The notes under the pieces: model-generated
Databases searched by the model: none
What the model was told of the DNA's origin: nothing
What the model saw: only the letters and a program-made list of their open reading frames with translations
In this document: positions 1-6,339 of the stretch, piece by piece
How positions within the stretch are numbered: position 1 is the first letter of the stretch
Layout of the letters: each line of letters begins with the position of its first letter
Assembly (NCBI GenBank): GCA_051962095.1
Contig: JBQCCP010000017.1
Location: 1-14,234 of the forward strand
From: 66-474 sp051962095
Lineage (GTDB): Bacteria; Pseudomonadota; Gammaproteobacteria; Xanthomonadales; Rhodanobacteraceae
Direction: 5' to 3'
Length of the DNA: 14,234 nt
Position numbers and translations under genes: made by a program

Positions 1-819
1 CCGCCAAAGGTGCATGCAATCACTACATTACGCGACGCGCTGCCCTGCACGCCGGATACGCCGTTCGGATTCAACGTCGGCACGCGTTGCGGCGACGATC
101 CCACGGCGGTCGCCGAGAATCGCGAACTCCTTCGCGAGGCGCTGTCCCTGCGCTCGGAACCGCACTGGTTGCACCAAGTACACGGGACTGCCGTTGCGCA
201 TTTTCCCCCTCTCCCGCTTGCGGAAGAGGGAAGTCCGCGCTCAGCACGGCTTTCCAATTTCCTTCCCCCGCTTGCGGGGAAAGGTGCCCGCGGGGCGGAT
301 GGGGGAAATATTGCGGAGGAATATCCCGATGAACCGGAAGCCGACGCCGCCGTCACCCGCACGCCCGGCACCGTGCTTGCGATCCAGACCGCCGATTGCC
401 TGCCGGTGCTGTTCTGCAACGACGGCGGCACCGAATCCGGCGCCGCGCACGCGGGCTGGCGCGGACTGTCGGCGGGCGTGCTGGAAAGCACGCTGGCGGC
501 GATGCACGCACCGCGCGAAAAAATTCTGGCGTGGCTCGGCCCCGCGATCGCCGCGCCGTCCTACGAGATCGGCAAGGAAGTGCGCGAGGCGTTTCTTGCC
601 CATGATCCCGCTGCTGCGTCCGCATTCACCGCCACGCGACCGGGCCATTGGTTGTGCGACTTGTACGCACTTGCCCGCCAGCGCCTGCAGCGCGCCGGCG
701 TCACCCGCGTTTTCGGCGGCGGCCTCGACACCTTCACCGATCCGCGCCTGCATTCGTATCGCCGCGATGGCGCGCGCAGCGGGCGAATGGTGAGCCTGAT
801 CTGGATGCGGCAGCCTTAG
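1..819 (+). CDS. pgeF: Peptidoglycan editing factor PgeF (YfiH family, multicopper polyphenol oxidase/laccase-like), 5' end cut by window
   Basis: The family includes E. coli YfiH/PgeF, a cytoplasmic enzyme linked to peptidoglycan precursor quality control; related proteins were described as copper-containing laccases or purine nucleoside phosphorylases. The metal/active-site signature is complete: His in QVHG (181-183), Cys in TADCLPVLF (397-399) and His in AAHAGWRG (448-450). The C-terminal block with FGGG and HSYRRDG...GRMVSLIW is also present. A GTG lies at position 10, but the reading frame is open to base 1 (PPKVHAITTLRD). That region aligns with residues ~10-20 of family members, so the true start is upstream of the window. 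Between QVHG and the ADA motif there are 51 residues against about 15 in E. coli YfiH. The ~36 extra residues coincide with a palindromic repeat at 200-309. Family assignment is very secure; activity of the protein with this insert is unknown. Confidence 0.95.
   Translation, partial: PPKVHAITTLRDALPCTPDTPFGFNVGTRCGDDPTAVAENRELLREALSLRSEPHWLHQVHGTAVAHFPPLPLAEEGSPRSARLSNFLPPLAGKGARGADGGNIAEEYPDEPEADAAVTRTPGTVLAIQTADCLPVLFCNDGGTESGAAHAGWRGLSAGVLESTLAAMHAPREKILAWLGPAIAAPSYEIGKEVREAFLAHDPAAASAFTATRPGHWLCDLYALARQRLQRAGVTRVFGGGLDTFTDPRLHSYRRDGARSGRMVSLIWMRQP
200..309. repeat. Palindromic MITE/REP-like element inserted in frame in pgeF
   Basis: The ends are near-perfect inverted repeats (ATTTTCCCCC at 200-209 and GGGGGAAAT at 301-309). 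Inside are two hairpins: about 205-230 (CCCTCTCCCGC/GCGGAAGAGGG, imperfect) and 261-284 (CCTTCCCCCGC/GCGGGGAAAGG, imperfect). Both carry the CCCGCTTGCGG core of repeats commonly seen between genes in this bacterial group. The element is about 110 bp, matching the ~108 bp by which pgeF exceeds its relatives. It carries no stop codon in the pgeF frame and encodes a Pro/Gly/Ala/Leu-rich segment. A related element lies at 4829-4972. Confidence 0.8.
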
Positions 820-860
820 GGCCGCGACACAGGAACGTCCCGCTTGAACGATCCCGCCGC

Positions 861-949
861 GTAGCCCGGATGGAGCCGCGCAGCGGGGAAATCCGGGGGA
901 GTACCGTGACCGACCTCTCCCGGATTGCGCTGCGCTACATCCGGGTTAC
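861..949. repeat. Inverted pair of REP-like units (BIME-like) between pgeF and ybbP
   Basis: The outer ends pair as GTAGCCCGGAT (861-871) and ATCCGGGTTAC (939-949). Each arm also contains the GCGCAGCG...AATCCGGG core, so the left arm and the reverse complement of the right arm are two copies of one ~35 bp unit. The pair sits between the convergent 3' ends of pgeF (stop 819) and ybbP (stop 973). It could form a long stem and act as a transcription barrier for both genes, but no U-tract of an intrinsic terminator follows it. Nothing else is recognisable in the gap 820-972. Confidence 0.8.
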
Positions 950-972
950 GGACATGCATTCTCTTGAACGCG

Positions 973-3480
973 TCACCGCCGCAGCAATGACAGCGGCGGC
1001 GTGCGCGACACGCTGCGCATGCCGGCAAGCCCCAGCGCCGCGACGATCACTATCGCAACGATCGCGGCGGCGACCAGCGGCGGCCACGGTGGCGTGAACG
1101 CGCGGATGCGGAACACCGACTGCGCGAGCCACAGTCCGCCCAGCGCCGCCGTGAACATCGCGGCGAAGCCGGAGATCGCGCCCAGCAGTCCGAACTCGCA
1201 CAGCGCGGCCATCCGCAACTGCCCGCGGCGCGCGCCCAGCGTGCGCAGCAGTGCGGCTTCGTGGCGGCGTTCCGCGGCGCTCATGGTCAGCGCCGCGGCC
1301 AGCACCAGCGCGCCGGCCAGCAGGCTGAAGGCCAGCACCCACCGCGCGGCGGCGGTCACCTGCGCCACGATCTGGCGCGCGCGGTCGAGCAACGCATCCA
1401 CATCGATCAATGAAAGGTTGGGGAAGTCGCGCGAGAACGCCGCGAGCCCGCGCGCATGGCCCGGTGGAAGATGGAAGCTCGCGATCCAGGTGTGCGGCAG
1501 CGTCGATCCGTGCGCCGGGTCGAGCATCACGAAGAAGTTGACGTTGAAGCGGCTCCAGTCCACTTCGCGAATGCTGGTCAGCGTGGCGTCGATACGCGTG
1601 TCGCCGACCAGGAACGCAAGCCGATCGCCGAGGTGCAGGTCGAACCGCCGCACCCATGCGATGTCCAGCGACGCTGCCGCGTCGCGCGCGTTCGGTGCGA
1701 ACCAGTGCCCGGCGATGATGCGGTTGGCCGGCGGCAGCGCGGCGCTCCACGAAAGGCGCACCTGCTGGTCGGCTTCCTGGCGGCTGTCGCGATCGCGGAA
1801 CCGGATGCGATCGACATCCACGCCATTGATCGCCACCAGCTTGCCGACTGCGACGGGCATTTGGTTGTAGCGCGTCGCGCCGAGTTTCGAAAGCGCGTCG
1901 TGCACCGGTGCGCGCTGCGCATCCTGCAGGTTCACCACGAACCAATTGGGCGTGTCGGGCGGCAGTTCGCGGCGCCAGTTGTCGAGTAGCGCCGGCGCCA
2001 CCACTGCCAGCAGCAGCAAGGCGGTCAGCCCCAGCGTGATCGCGCAGGATTGCACGAGGCTCAAGGCCCGCCGTCGCACCAGCGCGCTTGCCCCCAGCCG
2101 CAGCGCCGGATGCAGCCGGGCGATGTAACGGCGCACCAGCCACAACAGCGCCAGCGTCAGCAGTGACGTCAACATCGCCGCACCTGCAAGCGAGGCTGCG
2201 AGCACGCCAGCCAGCTTCCAGCTTCCCGTTTGCAGCGCGATCAACCCCACCGCGACCAGCGCGGGCAACAGGTACAGCAGGTCGTAGCGCCGCTGCACGC
2301 GAATCGTGCTGCGGCGGAACACCGCGACCGGTGGAACGGATTTCAATTTCGCCAGGGACGGCAGCGCGAATCCGGCGAGTACCGCCAGCCCGATTCCGGC
2401 TGCGGCGAATGCCGGACCCAGCGGCAACGGCGCCTGTTGCGCGGAAGGTGGCAGCACACCATGCGCGTAGGCGAACGCGATCGCGGCGAGCGCCAGCGCG
2501 ATGCCCGCGCCCGCCAGCGCCGCCAGGACGGCCGGCAGTGCGAGCGTCCACGCGAGACTGCCGAACGCGAAACGCGATGATGCGCCGAGCGCCCGCAGCA
2601 GCGCGACCTCGTCGGTCTTGCGGCGCGCGTAGCGCTGCGCCGACAGCGCCACCGCGATGCCGGCCAGCAACGCCGCGAGCAGGGCGGCGAGACGCAGGAA
2701 GGTGCCTGCGCGCTCGAACGCCACGGCGAGGCGTTGCTGCACTTCTTCCGGCGTCACCATTTGCGCGTCGCCGGGCAGGTGCGCCTTGGCCCACGCGCGA
2801 TACGCCTCCACCGGCGCGACCGCGCCGGCAACCAGCAGGCGATGCCGCGCGCGGCTGCCGGTGCCGAGCAAGCCCGCGCTTTTCGCATCGGCCAACGCCA
2901 TCACCGCGCGCGGTGCCAGCGCCACCAGGTCCCCGCCGCCGGGTTGCTGTTCGATTTGCCCGGTGACCACGAGGTCGATGCCGCCCACCTGCACGTGCTG
3001 GCCCAGGCGAAGCCCGAGAGCCACCAGCGCGCGATGATCGAAGTACACCTGGCCCGCCGGCGGCGCGTGCACCGATCGCCCGATGCCGTCGCGGCCGGCG
3101 ACGACGAGCTTGCCGCGCAGCGGCCACGCCGCATCGGCCGCGACTACCTGCAGCAACTGGCTGCGGTCGTTCGCGAATGCGACACTGGGGAACTCGGCGA
3201 GCGCGCTGGTGCGAAGGTCGAGTGACTGCGCACGTCGGGTGAAATCCGCGGGCAGCGGCGTGGCCGCATTGATCCCGAGATCGCCCCCGATCAGTTCCGC
3301 CGCGCTCATCAGCACCGCGCGCTGCACGCGCGCGGCGAGCGTCGCCACCGCGCCAAGCACCACCACCGACAGCAGCAGCGCGCCGATCAGCGTGCGCAAT
3401 TCCGGCAGCCGCCATTCGCGCCGGAGGCTCCGCAGCGCGTGGCGCGGACCGGACATTCGGCCGTTTATCCGGAATGTCAT
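973..3480 (-). CDS. ybbP: ABC transporter permease, FtsX-like, YbbP family
   Basis: The protein has 835 residues (E. coli YbbP is about 800) and is an inner-membrane permease with two FtsX-type halves. The first helix is at about residues 31-50, followed by a long periplasmic domain. Hydrophobic segments then include LAALLAALLAGIAVAL, LALPAVLAALAGAGIALAL, LAGVLAASLAGAAMLTSLL, ITLGLTALLLLAVVAPAL, LAFSLLAGALVLAAAL and a last one near LVAAAIVAIVIVAALGLAG, about ten in all. Small coupling segments KTDEVALLRALGAS and RRHEAALLRTLGARRG are typical of the MacB/LolE-like superfamily. The start is fixed by an ATGA overlap with the ybbA stop, suggesting translational coupling. An in-frame ATG eight codons later is less likely. 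With ybbA and tesA it reproduces the E. coli tesA/ybbA/ybbP cluster. The substrate is unproven; a lipid or hydrophobic compound in the envelope is inferred from TesA. Confidence 0.93.
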   Translation of the reverse strand: MTFRINGRMSGPRHALRSLRREWRLPELRTLIGALLLSVVVLGAVATLAARVQRAVLMSAAELIGGDLGINAATPLPADFTRRAQSLDLRTSALAEFPSVAFANDRSQLLQVVAADAAWPLRGKLVVAGRDGIGRSVHAPPAGQVYFDHRALVALGLRLGQHVQVGGIDLVVTGQIEQQPGGGDLVALAPRAVMALADAKSAGLLGTGSRARHRLLVAGAVAPVEAYRAWAKAHLPGDAQMVTPEEVQQRLAVAFERAGTFLRLAALLAALLAGIAVALSAQRYARRKTDEVALLRALGASSRFAFGSLAWTLALPAVLAALAGAGIALALAAIAFAYAHGVLPPSAQQAPLPLGPAFAAAGIGLAVLAGFALPSLAKLKSVPPVAVFRRSTIRVQRRYDLLYLLPALVAVGLIALQTGSWKLAGVLAASLAGAAMLTSLLTLALLWLVRRYIARLHPALRLGASALVRRRALSLVQSCAITLGLTALLLLAVVAPALLDNWRRELPPDTPNWFVVNLQDAQRAPVHDALSKLGATRYNQMPVAVGKLVAINGVDVDRIRFRDRDSRQEADQQVRLSWSAALPPANRIIAGHWFAPNARDAAASLDIAWVRRFDLHLGDRLAFLVGDTRIDATLTSIREVDWSRFNVNFFVMLDPAHGSTLPHTWIASFHLPPGHARGLAAFSRDFPNLSLIDVDALLDRARQIVAQVTAAARWVLAFSLLAGALVLAAALTMSAAERRHEAALLRTLGARRGQLRMAALCEFGLLGAISGFAAMFTAALGGLWLAQSVFRIRAFTPPWPPLVAAAIVAIVIVAALGLAGMRSVSRTPPLSLLRR

Positions 3481-4151
3481 GCCGCGTGCACCCTGACGCG
3501 GCCATCCACGAGGTCGTGGATGCGCGCGCAGCGCGCGGCCAGCGCAGGGTCGTGCGTCACCACGATCAGCGTCGTGTGGTGTTCGCGGTTCGATGCGAAC
3601 AGCAGGTCGGCGATCGCGTCGCGGCTGGCGTGGTCGAGGTTGCCGGTCGGTTCGTCGGCGAACAGGATGCGGGGCTCGTGCACGAACGCGCGCGCGATCG
3701 CGACACGCTGCTGTTCGCCGCCGGACAACTGCCGCGGGTAATGCGCGCGGCGGGGTTCCAGGCCCACGGCGGCAAGCGCCTTGCGCGCGCGCGCCGCCGC
3801 ATCGGGCGTTGCGTCCAGCTCCAGCGGCAGCATCACGTTTTCCTCGGCAGTCAGCGCGGGCAGCAGATGAAACGACTGGAACACGAACCCGACCAGCTTC
3901 AGGCGCAGCCGCGCGCGCGCTTCCTCGTCCATGGTTTCCAGCGCGTGCCCGTCCAGGCGAACGCTGCCGCGGCTCGGCAGGTCCAATCCAGCCAGCAGCC
4001 CCAGCAAGGTGGTCTTGCCCGAGCCCGACGCGCCGGTGATCGCCACGGTTTCCCCGGCATTCACATCGAGGCTGACATCGTCAAGAATGTCGAGCCGGCC
4101 GGTCGGTCCTTCGACGTGCTTGCCGAGGCCCCTTGCGGAAATGAGCGCCAT
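3477..4151 (-). CDS. ybbA: ABC transporter ATP-binding protein, YbbA family
   Basis: A 224-residue cytoplasmic ATPase of the LolD/MacB type that powers YbbP. Numbered from the ATG at 4151, Walker A GASGSGKT is at 40-47, the Q-loop Gln at 92, the signature LSGGE at 142-146, Walker B ILFADE at 162-167 and the H-loop His at 200. The segment MDEEARARLR...GFVFQSFHLLP is characteristic of YbbA. An in-frame ATG at 4172 adds seven residues (MDDSRET) and has AAGG about ten bases upstream, so the start is uncertain by 21 bases. The open frame continues to 4448 but overlaps tesA and has no homology there. The stop overlaps the ybbP start (ATGA), so the two are co-transcribed. The ATG at 4151 shares its CATG with the start of divergent tesA, leaving no intergenic promoter space. 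Confidence 0.94.
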   Translation of the reverse strand: MALISARGLGKHVEGPTGRLDILDDVSLDVNAGETVAITGASGSGKTTLLGLLAGLDLPSRGSVRLDGHALETMDEEARARLRLKLVGFVFQSFHLLPALTAEENVMLPLELDATPDAAARARKALAAVGLEPRRAHYPRQLSGGEQQRVAIARAFVHEPRILFADEPTGNLDHASRDAIADLLFASNREHHTTLIVVTHDPALAARCARIHDLVDGRVRVHAA

Positions 4152-4872
4152 GGTTTCCCGACTGTCGTCCATCGTGTTGTGCCTTGTGTTGTGGGTGGCG
4201 CTGTCAGTGCAGGCCGCGCCGGCGCGCGCGATCCTGCTTTTGGGTGACTCGCTGTCCGCCGCCCACAACATCGAGGTCGCTGCGTCGTGGCCGGTGTTGC
4301 TGCAAAAACGTCTTGCCGATATGCGTCCGCCGCGCACGCTCGTCAATGCCAGCATCAGCGGCGAGACGACGGCGGCCGGGCTGGCGCGGCTGCCGGCGCT
4401 GCTGAAGCAACACCGGCCCGGCATCGTGATCCTGGAACTCGGCGGCAATGATGGCCTGCGCGGGCTGCCACTGGCGGAAATCCGCGCGAATCTGTCGCGG
4501 ATGATCCACGACGCGCAGGCCAGCGGCTCGCGCGTGCTGCTGCTGGGGATCGAGCTGCCGCTGAACTACGGCCCGCAGTACCGCGCCGGCCTGCGCGCGA
4601 TCTACGCCGACCTTGCCCGCGACAACCATGTGCCGCTGGTGTCGTTCCTGCTCGATGGCATTGCGCTAGATCCGAAGCTGATGCAGCCGGACGGCCTGCA
4701 TCCCACGGCCGCCGCACAGCCGCGGGTGCTGGGGAATGTATGGCCGGCGTTGGCGCCGATGCTCGGGGCTGCGCCGAAGGTGGCACCAGAGCACCGCCAG
4801 CAACACCCGATAGAGCCTGTTTCGATCTCCTCTCCCCCAACAGTTTCATCGTTGGGGGAAAGGGCAGGGTGA
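4150..4872 (+). CDS. tesA: Periplasmic GDSL-family acyl-CoA thioesterase/lysophospholipase/arylesterase TesA
   Basis: A 240-residue SGNH hydrolase. A signal peptide covers residues ~1-22 (hydrophobic SIVLCLVLWVALSV, likely cleavage after VQA), placing it in the periplasm. Block I LLGDSLSAAHN holds the nucleophile Ser34; block II SISGETTAAG holds Gly71; block III ELGGNDGLRG holds Asn100; block V DGLHP holds Asp181 and His184. Its E. coli relative cleaves acyl thioesters, lysophospholipids and aryl esters. An ATG three codons upstream (4141) is an alternative start; neither has a clear ribosome site. The catalytic domain ends near VWPALAPML. The ~26-residue tail beyond it has no family counterpart, and its last ~14 residues (from about 227) are encoded by a palindromic repeat. 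Divergence from ybbAP is conserved with E. coli, suggesting a shared task in envelope lipid handling. Confidence 0.93.
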   Translation: MVSRLSSIVLCLVLWVALSVQAAPARAILLLGDSLSAAHNIEVAASWPVLLQKRLADMRPPRTLVNASISGETTAAGLARLPALLKQHRPGIVILELGGNDGLRGLPLAEIRANLSRMIHDAQASGSRVLLLGIELPLNYGPQYRAGLRAIYADLARDNHVPLVSFLLDGIALDPKLMQPDGLHPTAAAQPRVLGNVWPALAPMLGAAPKVAPEHRQQHPIEPVSISSPPTVSSLGERAG

Positions 4873-4972
4873 GGGGGCAAACACGACGCAAACTCCAGAC
4901 CGTCGAGAGTTGCTGTGTTCGCCCCTGACCCAACCCTCTCCCCCGAGCGCAACGGCCGCTCGGGGGAGAGGG
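4829..4972. repeat. Palindromic MITE/REP-like element spanning the tesA 3' end
   Basis: The ends are perfect 10-bp inverted repeats, CCTCTCCCCC (4829-4838) and GGGGGAGAGG (4962-4971). Inside are a hairpin CCCCCAAC/GTTGGGGG (4834-4841/4851-4858), a second perfect hairpin (4934-4949/4957-4972), and between them an imperfect long stem (GGGTGAGGGGGCAAACAC near 4867 with GTGTTCGCCCCTGACCC ending near 4931). The whole can fold into a multi-branched structure. It resembles the element inside pgeF in its CCCTCTCCC ends and size class. It contains the tesA stop codon (4870-4872) and ends eight bases before the otsA stop. Confidence 0.8.
4934..4972. terminator. Strong hairpin between convergent tesA and otsA
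   Basis: A perfect 16-bp inverted repeat (CCCTCTCCCCCGAGCG at 4934-4949 with its complement at 4957-4972) encloses a 7-base loop. It lies between the convergent stops of tesA and otsA, so it could block or protect transcripts from both sides. No T-run follows on either strand, so it is not a textbook intrinsic terminator; a barrier or mRNA 3'-end role is inferred. Confidence 0.5.
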
Positions 4973-4980
4973 CTTGAACG

Positions 4981-6339
4981 TCAGCTTCCCAGCGCGTCCA
5001 GGAAGCTGCGCCGCCAGGCACTGATGTCGTGTTTCGAAACATGTTCGAACATCGTGGCCCAGCGCTCGCGGCGGTCGGCGAGCGGCATCGTGAGGCCTTG
5101 CTCGATGCCTTCGACCAGGCCTTCAGGGTCGTACGGATTCACCAGGATCGCCTGCGGCAGTTCGCCCGCAGCGCCGGCGAACCGCGACAGCACCAGCACG
5201 CCCGGATCGTCGGAAGGCTGCGCGGCCACGAATTCCTTGGCCACCAGGTTCATGCCGTCGCGCAGCGGCGTGACCAGCGCGAGCTGGGCGATCCGGTAGA
5301 AACCGGCGAGCGTCGATTGCGTGAAGCTGCGGTTGACGTAGCGGATCGGCACCCAGTCGGGATCGGCGTAGCGACCATTGGTGGCGCCGGCCGAGCGTTC
5401 CAGCTTGGAACGCAGTTCGCGGTACTCCGGTACTTCCTCGCGCGACGGCGGCGCGATCTGCAGGAACGACACCCGCGAACGCCATTCGTGGTGTTCGGAC
5501 AGGAACCGTCCGAACGCGTCGAAGCGTCGCGGCAGGCCCTTGGAATAGTCCAGCCGGTCCACGCCGATCGCGAGCTGGCGCCCGCTCAGGCTGGCGCGCA
5601 GCTTGCGCACCGTCGAGTTGTTGGCGGCGTAGCGCGACTGGCGCGCAACGTCGGCGGTGTCGATGCTGATCGGAAACGGCGCGATGTGCACGCGCCGGCC
5701 GTCGGCTTCGATGGCATCGCCCGAGCGCGTCGCACCCAGCATGCGGGTGAAGTAGTCGAACAGCGCGCGCGCGTCATCGCGGTTTTGCACGCCCACGAGG
5801 TCGTACGCGCTCAACGTGGCGATCAGGTCGGCGTGGCAGGGCAGGTTGATCAAGAGTTCCGGCGGCGGCAGCGGGATGTGCAGGAAGAACCCGATCCGCG
5901 TGCCAACGCCGAGCGCACGCAACTCCGCGGCCAGCGGGATCAGGTGGTAGTCGTGGATCCAGATGCGATCGTCCTCGCGCAGCAGTGGCGCGAGTTGTTC
6001 CGCGAACAGCCGGTTGACCTCGCGGTAGCCCGCGTATTGCGTGCGGCTGTACTGCATCATCGTGGGCTGGAAGTGCAGCAGCGGCCACAGGGTGCGGTTG
6101 GCAAAACCGAGGTAGTAGGTTTCGTATTCCTCGCGGGTCAGGTCCAGCAGCGCGTAATCGATGTTGCCCGCCGATTCGCGGTGCAGCGCGCGCTCCTCCG
6201 GGGCGACGCGCCTGCCGCTCCAGCCGAACCACAGGCCGCCGCGTTCCTTCAGCGCCGCGCGCATCGCCGCGGCCAGCCCGCCGGCGCGCGTCTCCCGCGG
6301 CTGCGCCACGCGGTTGGACACGACGACCAGCCGGCTCAT
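4981..6339 (-). CDS. otsA: Trehalose-6-phosphate synthase OtsA (GT20)
   Basis: A 452-residue cytoplasmic glycosyltransferase (E. coli OtsA 474) that joins UDP-glucose and glucose-6-phosphate into trehalose-6-phosphate. Known substrate-binding residues are in place: Arg10 and the RAGGLA loop (18-23), Trp40 in WFGWSG, Trp85 in FANRTLWPL, Asp130 in IWIHDYHL, Arg262 and Lys267 in VDRLDYSKGL, and Asp361 and Glu369 in TPLRDGMNLVAKEF. Spacing matches E. coli closely across the core. The C-terminus is short, ending in SFLDALGS with no extra phosphatase domain. The start ATG overlaps the stop of the upstream GH15 gene (ATGA), so translation is probably coupled. It is the last gene of the otsB-GH15-otsA operon and ends at the 4829-4972 repeat. 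Confidence 0.97.
   Translation of the reverse strand: MSRLVVVSNRVAQPRETRAGGLAAAMRAALKERGGLWFGWSGRRVAPEERALHRESAGNIDYALLDLTREEYETYYLGFANRTLWPLLHFQPTMMQYSRTQYAGYREVNRLFAEQLAPLLREDDRIWIHDYHLIPLAAELRALGVGTRIGFFLHIPLPPPELLINLPCHADLIATLSAYDLVGVQNRDDARALFDYFTRMLGATRSGDAIEADGRRVHIAPFPISIDTADVARQSRYAANNSTVRKLRASLSGRQLAIGVDRLDYSKGLPRRFDAFGRFLSEHHEWRSRVSFLQIAPPSREEVPEYRELRSKLERSAGATNGRYADPDWVPIRYVNRSFTQSTLAGFYRIAQLALVTPLRDGMNLVAKEFVAAQPSDDPGVLVLSRFAGAAGELPQAILVNPYDPEGLVEGIEQGLTMPLADRRERWATMFEHVSKHDISAWRRSFLDALGS

Noticed and set aside
10..12. GTG as the true start of pgeF
   Set aside because: The sequence around it (VHAITTLRD) aligns inside the family's N-terminal domain, and the frame is open to the window edge, so the start lies upstream.
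935..3505. 856-residue Ala/Arg/Gly-rich open frame on the same strand as ybbP in another frame
   Set aside because: It is an alternate frame of ybbP with no hydrophobic pattern or motif.
4934..4972. Classical Rho-independent terminator
   Set aside because: The stem is excellent but no T-run follows on either strand; kept only as a probable barrier hairpin.
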